DNA of 64,000 bases. It comes from Maribacter aquimaris. GTDB taxonomy: Bacteria; Bacteroidota; Bacteroidia; Flavobacteriales; Flavobacteriaceae. The DNA lies in contig NZ_JABTCF010000001.1 in assembly GCF_014596745.1 (NCBI RefSeq), positions 558,001 through 622,000 of the forward strand, written 5' to 3'. The translations under genes were made by a program, and so were the position numbers. Positions 36,735 to 46,700 of this stretch are shown piece by piece (the first letter of the stretch is position 1; each line of letters begins with the position of its first letter). Below the pieces are notes generated by a model. That model was not told where the DNA came from. It made no database searches and saw only the letters and a list, made by a program, of their open reading frames with translations.

Positions 36735-36914
36735 TTACCCCCCCTGTAACTTATCCGCTCCATCCAATAAACCCACCAAGTCTTGGGGATTATGTATCAA
36801 CACTGGTAAGTGCTGTGGACAAATATAAAATTCATCTTCTTTGTAATAAAACTTTGTCACTGGGATTTCGTTTGAAGATTTTTTACAAACGATACAGGTT
36901 TTGCTTGTACTCAT
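36735..36914 (-). CDS. 59-residue small protein with CxxC...CxxH zinc-binding pattern
   Basis: On the minus strand ATG 36914 opens a 59-codon frame: MSTSKTCIVCKKSSNEIPV, then TKFYYKEDEFYICPQHLPVL, ending DLVGLLDGADKLQGG. CIVC at 7-10 and CPQH (Cys34, His37) form a clean treble-clef/zinc-ribbon pattern. A perfect TAnnTTTG element lies 21 bp upstream. The hydrophobic spacing and motif conservation make it a convincing real gene. I do not know the family; a nucleic-acid- or protein-binding zinc finger is plausible. It sits at the right edge of the island. Confidence 0.72.
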   Translation of the reverse strand: MSTSKTCIVCKKSSNEIPVTKFYYKEDEFYICPQHLPVLIHNPQDLVGLLDGADKLQGG

Positions 36915-36934
36915 ACTTTGTTTTATTTATATGG

Positions 36935-36942
36935 CAAAGCTA
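36935..36942 (-). promoter_or_regulatory. Bacteroidota -7 element for the small zinc-finger gene
   Basis: Minus-strand TAGCTTTG, an exact TAnnTTTG match 21 bp before the ATG at 36914. A TTG is 26 bp further upstream, longer than ideal. Confidence 0.45.
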
Positions 36943-37338
36943 TCCTTTCCTTATGGCTTAAAAGCTAACAATTATCATGCTTTGTATTTTTTCCAATCAA
37001 TCATTATGAGGCAATAACAATTTCTTTCAGGAATGCCTTGACAATAAAACCGGTACTTTTTTTTAATAATCACCTAATCATCTACTTACATGCCTTAAAA
37101 GAATACAACGACTTGTTCCCTTACAAGCCCAAATGCATAATTTGCTATTATTATTTCATTCTCTTATAACATTTCATCAAACAGCTCCTATATGATACTA
37201 GGTTACTGGTATATTTCGTAATTTATTAGTTATATACAACTATTCCCTTATATTCAATAAGTATAATGCGTCATAGCGCGTTTCCTCTTTAGGGCTATTT
37301 TATTGGATTTTTCAATGGAATGGTAAACACAAAGCATT
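36943..37338. other. Intergenic stretch with no recognised feature
   Basis: About 400 bp of AT-rich DNA. I found no convincing coding frame, tRNA, hairpin terminator or repeat on either strand. It may be the right boundary of the accessory island, and it must hold the promoter of the SpoIIAA-like gene, but no good -7 match is visible. Confidence 0.5.
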
Positions 37339-37716
37339 ATGGGTTGGAAATCTGAACACCACAGCGTAGAAAATAGATTGGAGCTAACTTTGGAAGGGGT
37401 TATGGATTACGATTCCTGGGTTGAGGCTGTCTTAAGTATTATGGAATCTGCAAAAAAACACAATACCATCAAATATTTGGTTGATTGTTCTAGTTTTCTG
37501 CCCAAATTCAGTAGGGGTGAGATATTCGAGCTTCTCAACAAACACTTTCCAGAATGGGACATCCCTTTAGGCTCAAAAGTATCACTGATCGAGCCTAAGG
37601 ATATGAGTACCAAAATAAAAGTCAAGTTCTATGTTTACGCTGTGAACAAGCTAGGATTGGAGGCTGCTATTTTCAAGAATCGAAAAAAGGCCATGGCTTG
37701 GCTGAACAAAGAATAA
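37339..37716 (+). CDS. SpoIIAA/STAS-like small protein
   Basis: A 125-residue cytosolic protein: RLELTLEGVMDYDSWVEAV, then KYLVDCSSFLPKFSRGEIFEL, KIKVKFYVYAVNKLG, and a C-terminal IFKNRKKAMAWLNKE. The alternating strand/helix pattern and the terminal FKNRKKAMAWL match the SpoIIAA-like (STAS/SEC14-type) family of short proteins whose function in Bacteroidota is not established. It is monocistronic. GC-content returns to that of the core here. Confidence in it being a gene is high, in the family moderate. Confidence 0.65.
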   Translation: MGWKSEHHSVENRLELTLEGVMDYDSWVEAVLSIMESAKKHNTIKYLVDCSSFLPKFSRGEIFELLNKHFPEWDIPLGSKVSLIEPKDMSTKIKVKFYVYAVNKLGLEAAIFKNRKKAMAWLNKE

Positions 37717-37801
37717 TCCAACACGTTCGACCCATAAATCCTATTATAGATTCCACCCTTGAATAGCCGATAACCTTAATTTTGGCTTAGTCAACCACCG
37801 G

Positions 37802-40800
37802 TCATTTATCCACATTCCGTGCATTGGTCAATACAACTGAACCTGTACCCGTCAATGGGATGCCACTGCCTTCCCCTTTATCTGTATAACTTGCGGTGAT
37901 TACCATAACATTATCCCCCACCGAAGGTGTTGGGAGAATACTTCCTGAGGGTGGTAATGATTCCTTTTCCGAATTCACTTTTACCAATGATTGAATGTAT
38001 AGGATAATTTGCCGCGTTTCATCATCCGTAATAGCCGTATGTGCCGGCATCACCACTTCTCCCCAAACGCCAGATCCCCCTGCTGCAATCTTTTTTTGCA
38101 AATACGTCATTGCCTCGGGGTCATTCTTGTACTTTTCCGCAACACTTTGATATGCCGGTCCTATAGACGCCCCTATTTCCTTATGACATGATTTACAGTC
38201 CATCGATTGCGTAAGGGCCTTGCCCATCGCTGCGGCAGAAACCTGTTGATGGCCTTGGGAGATGTTTACTTTATCCATACCGCTCAAATAATCTACAGAA
38301 ACATAAATATTTGACGGATTGATGGTGCCACCATCGGCATCGGTCACCGAAACTTTATACTGAACCGGTGTCCCTTCATCATAAAACGATGGATTTCCTC
38401 CTCCTATTTCTATAGCCACTTCAGGTCGCGTATTACCTGCAACAATGGATACCTTTTCACTTACCGCCATTGCATTCTTGTCATCCTTGACCTCGACCGA
38501 TACCAGATATCCACCGGCCTTAGAATAGGTATAGGTAAGTTCGGGGTTCCGGGTCTCCAAGGTCTCCCCATTGCCAAGATTCCACAAATAGTTGAGCGGG
38601 TCATTTTCGAGGTCTTTCACATCAACGGTTGCCGATATGGTTAAAGGTAATTTACCCGAGGTTTTATCAAGTGATATGCCTTTGATTACCGGTGGGCGAT
38701 TTCCTCCGTTGTATTGAATATACCCCAATCCCGAATTTTCATTCTGTTGAAACCATCCGGTACCGTATTCCAAAAGATATACCCGTCCATCAGGGCTCAT
38801 TTCCATATCTATCAGGTTGTTCAATGCTATCTCCGACGCGAAAGGCTCCATTTTATTAAATGTACCATCCTCAAAGAGGGTAACCGCTTTCATCCAACCC
38901 CTCATCCAATCATAAACCAGTACTTTTCCATCATAATAGGAAGGTAATCCACCTCCCTTAGGATATAAATCAGAATAATAGGTTGGTCCAGCCATGGCAT
39001 TCCTTCCCCCTGTTCCTACCTGGGGAAATTCCCCGGAATGGTCGTAAGGATAATATACATAAGCTCCTATGGCCGGCGGCAATTCCCGTAAGCCAGTATT
39101 GTTTCTGGAATCGTTTATAGGTTTTAGTGGGTCAAAGGTGTCCCCCGAAATACCACTGCTATAATCATAATCCTTATATGGTTTATTATCACCAACAAAC
39201 AAGGGCCAACCAAAATTACCCGCTTCCCGTGCCTGATTCATCTCGTCATACCCCTTTGGACCCCGGTTTTCAAAATCATCCTCACGGGCATCTGGACCTA
39301 CATCGCCCCAATATAAATAACCTTTTTTAGGATCCACTGCAATACGGTATGGATTACGGTGTCCCATCGTATAAATCTCTGGCCTAGCATTTTTGGTTCC
39401 CACTGGAAAAAGATTACCCTCGGGTATATCATAGGTGCCATCCTCATTTACCTTGATTCTTAAAATCTTACCCCTAAGATCATTGGTATTTCCTGAAGAA
39501 CGCCTTGCATCATATTGCTCCTTCCCCGGAATATCGTTTAAAGGCGCATACCCCTTGGAAACATAGGCTGCACCCTTTTCATTAAAGGGGGTTGAATTAT
39601 CCCCTAAAGACAAATACAACAGCTTATCAGGACCAAAAGCTATGGAACCTCCTGTATGGCAACAAACCTCACGTTGGGTATTTATTTCAAGTATAATCTG
39701 TTCAGATTCCATATTAAAAACACCTTCCTTGAACTTGAATCGCGACAAGCGGTTTACCCATTTATCCCCAGTTGGACTATAATAGAGATAAACCCAATGA
39801 TTTTCGGAAAAATCAGGATCTTTTTGCAACCCCAACAACCCATTTTCCACATTTACGCCCGGGGTATACAGAGCCTTATAATAAACATCGAGTTTTGCAA
39901 CTTGGCGTAGTTCGTTTACATCTTCGTCATAGAGTAGTACTTCGCCCCTTCGTTGGGCAACCAATACATCATTATTGGGCAACACGGCCATTTCGGTTGG
40001 CTCAAAGAACTCCCCGCCAGTCAAGGTAACCTTTGTAAAACGGTCCATTTCCGGTGGAATTTGCGTTCGGGCCTTGGAATAATCCAACTTTCGATTATTC
40101 CCGATGGCATATTGTATACCTCCCAATATATGCTTTAGGAATTTTTCCTCCGAATAACTTGCCTCAGTATGCCCCGCTGCCGTATAGAATGCCCTTCCAC
40201 CATCATATTCATGATACCAACTCATTGGGTGGTCACCACCATTCACACCACCTTCATAGGTCGTTTCATCAACGGTTACCAGAACATGGACCTTAGGATT
40301 CAAATTTTTGAAATTATACAGTTCATCATTCCGGTTCCATATCGAATCCTTAAAATGCTTGGTGGCCATAAAAGAATTGTCCTTGATAATAAAGTTTGAA
40401 TTGGGTGTGCCCGATGGATGGCTGAGAAATTGTCCGCCTACCAATTTATTGTACCACCCCCAATCGTACTCTGTATCCGTAGCGGCATGAATGCCTACAA
40501 AACCACCCCCGGATTGAATGTAACGTTCAAAAGCCGCTTCCTGATAATGATCTAGGATATTTCCGGTAGTACTTAGAAAAACAATCGCTGAATATTGTTT
40601 CAGGTTTTCATCGGTAAAGAGAACGGCATTCTTGGTTGTATCGACCACAAAACCATTTTTCTGACCTAATTGCTGAATAGCCTCGGTTCCTTTTAAGATT
40701 GAAGCATGTTTATAGCCCATAGTTTTTGAAAAAACCAAGACCTTTGGCTTTCCCTCCCTTTTCGTATTACAACCTGCAAGCATAAAAACCCCCGCAATCA

Positions 40801-40825
40801 TCATCAAAAACAATATCCTTTTCAT
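37802..40825 (-). CDS. ThuA / PQQ-type sugar dehydrogenase / PKD / cytochrome c fusion lipoprotein
   Basis: A 1,007-residue exported redox protein. Lipoprotein signal FMLAGC (Cys19). ThuA domain about 28-240 (FERYIQSGGGFVGIHAATDTEYDW in two parts, GGQFLSHP). Glucose/sorbosone-dehydrogenase-like propeller about 260-690 (GLLGLQKDPDF, YTMGHRNPYRIAVD, GDVGPDARED). PKD domain about 715-800 (NYLWNLGNGE-type). Cytochrome c domain with haem motif CKSCH at 877-881 and axial Met926 in VMPAH. A carbohydrate-binding-like tail starts after 950 but stops at VVLTNARNVDK, possibly short for the family. It probably oxidises a sugar in the periplasm and passes electrons to its own haem. Confidence 0.9.
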   Translation of the reverse strand: MKRILFLMMIAGVFMLAGCNTKREGKPKVLVFSKTMGYKHASILKGTEAIQQLGQKNGFVVDTTKNAVLFTDENLKQYSAIVFLSTTGNILDHYQEAAFERYIQSGGGFVGIHAATDTEYDWGWYNKLVGGQFLSHPSGTPNSNFIIKDNSFMATKHFKDSIWNRNDELYNFKNLNPKVHVLVTVDETTYEGGVNGGDHPMSWYHEYDGGRAFYTAAGHTEASYSEEKFLKHILGGIQYAIGNNRKLDYSKARTQIPPEMDRFTKVTLTGGEFFEPTEMAVLPNNDVLVAQRRGEVLLYDEDVNELRQVAKLDVYYKALYTPGVNVENGLLGLQKDPDFSENHWVYLYYSPTGDKWVNRLSRFKFKEGVFNMESEQIILEINTQREVCCHTGGSIAFGPDKLLYLSLGDNSTPFNEKGAAYVSKGYAPLNDIPGKEQYDARRSSGNTNDLRGKILRIKVNEDGTYDIPEGNLFPVGTKNARPEIYTMGHRNPYRIAVDPKKGYLYWGDVGPDAREDDFENRGPKGYDEMNQAREAGNFGWPLFVGDNKPYKDYDYSSGISGDTFDPLKPINDSRNNTGLRELPPAIGAYVYYPYDHSGEFPQVGTGGRNAMAGPTYYSDLYPKGGGLPSYYDGKVLVYDWMRGWMKAVTLFEDGTFNKMEPFASEIALNNLIDMEMSPDGRVYLLEYGTGWFQQNENSGLGYIQYNGGNRPPVIKGISLDKTSGKLPLTISATVDVKDLENDPLNYLWNLGNGETLETRNPELTYTYSKAGGYLVSVEVKDDKNAMAVSEKVSIVAGNTRPEVAIEIGGGNPSFYDEGTPVQYKVSVTDADGGTINPSNIYVSVDYLSGMDKVNISQGHQQVSAAAMGKALTQSMDCKSCHKEIGASIGPAYQSVAEKYKNDPEAMTYLQKKIAAGGSGVWGEVVMPAHTAITDDETRQIILYIQSLVKVNSEKESLPPSGSILPTPSVGDNVMVITASYTDKGEGSGIPLTGTGSVVLTNARNVDK

Positions 40826-41029
40826 TATTTAATCCTATCTTTAAATTATACCCGAAGCCGATAAATATAGGCATAGATATAGTGCCTGCCCAAATGCTTT
40901 CTTGGAATGACACAAAAAAACGATGGAATGGTTATAAATATCCATACCTGGATACGCTGTTTTAAAATAGCATCATTGTTTTAAATAGAACCTACGAAAG
41001 CCTGAAATCCAAACCGTAAAGATTTTAAT

Positions 41030-41797
41030 ATGTCGAAATTGCCCAAAGCGAACCAATTTTTTGATATATCCGATTACGGTCGTCCTATAGCCAAGGGTAT
41101 TGCCGCCTATTTTAAAAATACCGCCGTAACGCCGATTCACATAACCATAAGTTTTATTATCTCAGGCTTGCTGGCCATTGCCTTCCTCGTAAACCATCAC
41201 TATTGGATAGCTGCCTTCTTCTTGATCTTAAAATCCATTCTCGATGCTGCTGACGGGGAATTGGCACGAATAAAAAAAACGCCCTCCTATACCGGAAGGT
41301 ATTTTGATTCCATATCCGATATTCTATTGAACTTCATGATTATCCTGGCTATATGGCATGTGACCAAAGGCTCAATAATGTATGCCATTCTCGCATTTAT
41401 CGGCTTACAATTACAAGGTACGTTATACAATTATTATTATGTCATTCTTCGAAACAAGCACAACGGTGATACGACCAGTCGTATTTTTGAAACGAAAACC
41501 CCAAAAGCCATGAAAGGGGAAAAACAAAGCAGGGTGAACCTGTTCTTTAATTTATACCTATTGCTCTATAGCGTTTTTGATAAAACCATTTATTGGTTAG
41601 ACCGAAAAGCCATTTATGACCATCGATGGCCCAATTGGTTTATGACCGCCATCTCCTGTTTTGGTCTTGGTTTTCAATTATTGCTAATAGCACTATTCCT
41701 GATCTTCGACCAAATACACCTCATAATCCCTTTTTTCATTGGTTACTCCCTGCTGATTTTTGTTTTTGTACTCATAAGAAAGTCAATCAATCGATAA
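41030..41797 (+). CDS. CDP-alcohol phosphatidyltransferase family membrane protein
   Basis: A 255-residue integral membrane enzyme. The full family motif D-x2-DG-x2-AR-x8-G-x3-D-x3-D is present: Asp72, Asp75-Gly76, Ala79-Arg80, Gly89, Asp93, Asp97. Several hydrophobic segments (about 35-55, 60-70, 95-125, 200-250) surround it. It transfers a phosphoalcohol from a CDP-linked donor to an acceptor in phospholipid or polar-headgroup synthesis. No partner gene is adjacent, so the acceptor cannot be named. It is divergent from the ThuA-dehydrogenase gene. Confidence 0.92.
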   Translation: MSKLPKANQFFDISDYGRPIAKGIAAYFKNTAVTPIHITISFIISGLLAIAFLVNHHYWIAAFFLILKSILDAADGELARIKKTPSYTGRYFDSISDILLNFMIILAIWHVTKGSIMYAILAFIGLQLQGTLYNYYYVILRNKHNGDTTSRIFETKTPKAMKGEKQSRVNLFFNLYLLLYSVFDKTIYWLDRKAIYDHRWPNWFMTAISCFGLGFQLLLIALFLIFDQIHLIIPFFIGYSLLIFVFVLIRKSINR

Positions 41798-41940
41798 AAC
41801 CTTTTTTATTGACTAATCCCGACTTATATATGGATTTGTTTTTAGGATAATTATCCTGACATCCACGACTTATTAGGGTTTTTATGAAAAAACAACAAAC
41901 CGCTTTCCATATTCAATGAAACAATCCTAATTTTATAAGC

Positions 41941-43662
41941 ATGAAAAAATGCGTTCTCTTCCTAGTCGCCATTGTTATGTTGGCCTGTACGAATAAAGCT
42001 GAAAAAGGAACCATCATCATCGATGTGAATGTTTTGGATGTCGCCACAGGAAAAATACAGGAACATAAGGACGTGGTTATTGATTCGGGGCGGATTAAAA
42101 GTATTTTCGAACATCAAAAGAATCGAAACCGCTACGAAACCATGGTGGATGGCAAGGACCAATATTTAATGCCAGGGCTTTCTGAAATGCATGCCCACAT
42201 TCCGCACCCTTCTGAAAACAATGAACAGATTGAGGATGTTCTCTTTTTATATTTGGCCAATGGCATTACAACCATTCGAGGAATGTTAGGCCACCCCACC
42301 CATTTGGTATTGCGTAACAATGCCGAATCCGGCGAACTGCCAAGTCCACGTATCTTCACTTCGAGTCCGTCATTGAACGGAAAATCAGTTACCTCGGTCG
42401 AGGAGGCTATTTCAGTAGTCACCACATATCAAAAAGACGGCTACGATTTTTTAAAAATACACCCTGGAATCAAACGTGAGGTATTCGACCAGCTGGTTAA
42501 GACTGCCAAGCAAGTGGGTATTCCATTTGCCGGACATGTTCCTGTCGATGTCGGTATTCACCACGCCCTGGAGAGCCACTATGCCTCCATTGACCATATT
42601 GATGGATTTTTGGAGGGCTTGGTACCTGAATCGGCCAATGTAAAACCTGGGGACAACGGTTTTTTCGGATATGCCTTTACACCCTTGGCCGATACTTTGA
42701 AGATTGATGGGTTGGTCGCCTTGACAAAAGAAAACAAGGTCTGGGTCGTACCCACCCAAAGCCTTTTCGAGCGCTGGTTTGCCCCTATTACAGCCGATGA
42801 ACTATTGCGACAACCCGAGATGCAATATATGCCTTCGAAGACCTTGGCCGATTGGAAAAAGCGTAAGATTGCCACAACAGGTACCGCCACCGGTTTTAAT
42901 ACTAAGCAATGGCAAAAATTCGATGCCATTCGCAAACAACTCATTCAGAAACTACAAAAAGGAGGGGTCGGTATGCTTTTAGGTTCCGATGCCCCACAAG
43001 TTTTCAACGTACCTGGATTCTCCATCCACCGCGAAATAGATGGCTTATTGGCTGCTGGGCTTACTCCTTTGGAGATTATTCAATCCGGCACCATAAATCC
43101 GGCTAAATTTTTCAATAAGGAAGGAGTATTCGGTCAGGTAAAGGAGGGACTGGAAGCCGATTTGATTTTGCTTAACGCAAACCCTCTTGACGATATGGAC
43201 AATCTAAAAGACCTATCAGCCGTATTTCGTAAAGGCCATTTTATTCCCAAGGTAGAAATCAATAAACGTTTGGCGGAAATTGCGAAAAAAAATGGATATC
43301 CCTTGAAAAGTAGGACGGCTACCGAAAAACGGGATGCCCCATTAAACGGCACATGGAAATACTACAGTCGAAAAGGGAAAAAACCAGCCGCCTCAGCTAC
43401 ATTCACCCGTATAAAAACCTTGGCAAACGGCTATTGGTCCATGTCCGAAACGAATATCCTAACCAATAAATTGGATTCTTATCAAGGAGGCCGGTATTTA
43501 AGGAATGACACTATCTTCTCAGAAACCAACACTTTCGCCAATAGTAGTAGTTTATACCTGTTGGGTGAAACACAACTGTTTGAATTGGATGTAAAAAAAG
43601 ACACGCTTATCCAAACAGGAATCAATAATGATACGGATGAAGTTTGGATACGGGTGGAATAG
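41941..43662 (+). CDS. Amidohydrolase (imidazolonepropionase-like) lipoprotein
   Basis: A 573-residue exported metal hydrolase. Lipoprotein signal MLAC (Cys16). Metal site: HAH at 84-86 in SEMHAHIP, Lys in FLKIHPG, His in FAGHVPV, His in SIDHIDG and Asp in LLGSDAP, the amidohydrolase-superfamily order. The barrel closes with GLEADLILLNANPLDD. After about 460 an extra domain of about 110 residues (GTWKYYSRKGKKPAASATF...) forms a beta-rich tail. It probably hydrolyses an amide or cyclic imide outside the cytoplasm; substrate unknown. Only 110 bp separate it from the VPS10-like gene. Confidence 0.9.
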   Translation: MKKCVLFLVAIVMLACTNKAEKGTIIIDVNVLDVATGKIQEHKDVVIDSGRIKSIFEHQKNRNRYETMVDGKDQYLMPGLSEMHAHIPHPSENNEQIEDVLFLYLANGITTIRGMLGHPTHLVLRNNAESGELPSPRIFTSSPSLNGKSVTSVEEAISVVTTYQKDGYDFLKIHPGIKREVFDQLVKTAKQVGIPFAGHVPVDVGIHHALESHYASIDHIDGFLEGLVPESANVKPGDNGFFGYAFTPLADTLKIDGLVALTKENKVWVVPTQSLFERWFAPITADELLRQPEMQYMPSKTLADWKKRKIATTGTATGFNTKQWQKFDAIRKQLIQKLQKGGVGMLLGSDAPQVFNVPGFSIHREIDGLLAAGLTPLEIIQSGTINPAKFFNKEGVFGQVKEGLEADLILLNANPLDDMDNLKDLSAVFRKGHFIPKVEINKRLAEIAKKNGYPLKSRTATEKRDAPLNGTWKYYSRKGKKPAASATFTRIKTLANGYWSMSETNILTNKLDSYQGGRYLRNDTIFSETNTFANSSSLYLLGETQLFELDVKKDTLIQTGINNDTDEVWIRVE

Positions 43663-43772
43663 CCTTTGACAGCGCAGCACTTCGGGGAAGTATTGAATTC
43701 ATTAACAAGTATTTAATGAATCCCCCAAAAGATTTATTTATATTTACGAGACTAATTAACTTACCTAAACCA

Positions 43773-46700
43773 ATGAGAAGAATCCTCTCCCTAGTGATGC
43801 TAATGGCATCTATTACAATTTTTGCACAAGAATTTAAAATGGACCTGGTACAGGACTTAAAACCTAGGAATATTGGTCCCGGGGGTATGAGTGGTCGGGT
43901 TACCGCCATCGATGTGGTACAAGACGCACCAGACATTATGTATGTGGGTACGGCTTCGGGCGGACTTTGGAAATCAACTTCAGGAGGAATACAATGGAAC
44001 CCTATTTTTGACAAGGAAGTCACCGCTTCAATCGGTGCAGTTGCCATTCAACAATCCAATCCCTCTGTAATATGGGTAGGTACCGGGGAAGGAAATCCCC
44101 GAAATAGTTTAAATGGAGGTTATGGCATTTTCAAATCCTTGGATGGAGGAAAATCATGGAAATCGATGGGTCTTGAAAAAACCCGTCATATACATCGTAT
44201 CAAAATCGACCCCATGAATCCAAACACCATTTATGTGGGCGCCATTGGTTCCCCATGGGGTGAGCATGCCGAAAGAGGGGTTTACAAAACCACTGATGGT
44301 GGTGAAACTTGGGAAAAGATACTTTTTGTCAACAACAAGACAGGGGTTGCCGATTTGATTATGGACCCAACGAATCCCAATAAATTGATCGCCGCCATGT
44401 GGGAACACAAAAGAGACCCATGGTTCTTTAAATCAGGTGGTGAAGGTAGCGGGCTTTACATGACCCACGACGGCGGTAAAAACTGGAAAAAACTAACGGA
44501 GGAAGATGGACTCCCCAAAGGGGAATTAGGCCGAATTGGTATCGCTATAGCCCCAAGTAAACCCAATATCGTTTATGCCCTGATAGAAGCAAAAAAGAAT
44601 GCACTCTACAAATCGGAAGACGGCGGTTTTACATGGAAGAAAATCAATGATAAGGCCGATATCGGGGACCGTCCTTTTTATTACTCGGAAATTCATGTAG
44701 ATCCCCAAAATGAAAATCGGGTATATTCGGTATTTACCTATGTAAATGTTTCACAGGATGGAGGCAAGAACTTTTCCCAGCTCATGCCCGCCTATAATGC
44801 CACCAATGGTGTGCATCCCGACCACCACGCATGGTGGATACACCCAGATAACGGACAGTTTATGATGAACGGTAATGATGGTGGGTTGAACATTACCAAA
44901 GATGGTGGTAAAACATGGCGGTTTATAGGAAATTTACCCGTAGCCCAATTCTATCATATCAATACGGACAATGAATACCCGTATAATGTATATGGGGGAA
45001 TGCAAGACAATGGTTCATGGCGGGGCCCTGCCTATGTGTGGAAAGACCAAGGCATACGAAACAGTTATTGGCAGGAAATCAGTTTTGGGGATGGCTTTGA
45101 TGTCGTGCCCGACCTAGATGATTCAAGATATGGATATACCATGAGCCAGCAAGGTTTCGTGCAGCGTTATGACCATGTTACCGGTAATAATTATATTGTA
45201 CGCCCCACCCCTCCTGATGCCGATACCAAACTCCGTTTTAATTGGAATGCGGCCATTGGTAAAGATCTCTTTGATACTAATACGGTATACTTCGGTAGTC
45301 AATTTGTACACAAAAGCACCGACAAGGGCCTTACTTGGAAGGTGATTTCCCCGGATTTGACAACCAATGACCCTGAAAAGCAAAAACAATCGGAAAGTGG
45401 TGGTCTAACCATGGATGCCACAGGTGCCGAAAACCATTGTACCATTTTGGTCATTGAACCATCCCCTGTAGAAAAAGATATGCTTTGGGTAGGTACCGAC
45501 GACGGCCGCGTTCATTATACCCTAAATGGAGGTGCCACCTGGACCGAGGTTACACAAAACATAAAAGGCTTACCTAAAGGTAGTTGGATACCACAAATTA
45601 AACCTTCAAACAAGAATAAGGGCGAAGCACTATTAATTGCCAACGATTATAGGCGATTCAATTACACCCCTTATGCCTACCGCACCAAAAACTACGGAAA
45701 AACATGGGAACGTATCGTTGATGGCAATGACGTAGCGAGCTACACCCTATCGATCATAGAGGATATAGAAAACCCTAATCTTATGTTCTTAGGAACTGAT
45801 GACGGGCTCTATATTTCCTTTAATGCTGGAGAGAAATGGCAAAAATGGACAGAAGGCTTCCCTACGGTCTCTACCAAGGATTTGGTAATCCATCCTAGGG
45901 AACATGATTTGGTCATAGGTACGTTCGGACGCGCTGCATGGGTTCTGGATGATATCCGTCCGTTAAGGGCTTTGGCCGCTGATAAAACCATGCTGCAAAA
46001 AGACATCAAAATCTTCACTCCACCTACGGCATACCAAGCCGCATACCAACAACCGACGGGAAGCCGCTTTGGGGCAGATGCCCTTTATAATGCCGAAAAC
46101 CGGAAAAAAGGTGCGATGATCACCTATTTTTTAAAGGAAGGAAAGAAAGAATCACCTAAGAAGGATAAGGATTCGACCCAAACAAAATCAGAAGCAACCG
46201 TTGACTCCGACAGTGTTGAAAGCAAAAAGGATAAACTGACCGGGGTACAGAAAAAAGATTCCATCATGTTCCAGTTCTATGATGGGGATAGATTGATACG
46301 AACCATTAAGAAGAAAACCCCAGAAAAGGCTGGGTTCCATCGTATATATTGGGCTATGGACGAAAAAGGCCCGGACCGACCTTCAAGGAAGCTACCAAAA
46401 AGCAAAGATGAACGCGGAGGCACTACTGTAAAACCAGGGACTTACAAGATAAAAGTTTCCTATGGAGCGTTAACCGATGAGACAATGATCGAAGTGAAAT
46501 CGGATCCGAGATTGAATGTTTCCTTGGCCTCGATCAATGAAGTTTACGACAGTTCAAAAAAGTTGGAGTCCTATACCCAAACGGCTGCGGATGCCGTAAA
46601 ACAATTGGTGGAAAGCAAGGACATTGCCAACAAATACCTAAAAGAACTTAAAACCCTCGATAATGAAAAATATAAAGACCAAATAAAAGCCTCCAAGGAG

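Noticed and set aside
39127-40490. Cluster of short plus-strand frames antisense to the ThuA-dehydrogenase fusion
   Set aside because: Low-complexity His/Pro/Asn-rich translations typical of antisense reading; no start context or homology signs.
41844-41857. Perfect 14-bp palindrome AGGATAATTATCCT upstream of the amidohydrolase gene
   Set aside because: A few such palindromes are expected by chance in 64 kb; no second copy and no adjacent regulator to support an operator.
43644-43772. Upstream start extending the VPS10-like protein by 43 codons
   Set aside because: It overlaps the end of the amidohydrolase gene and would place the signal peptide internally.
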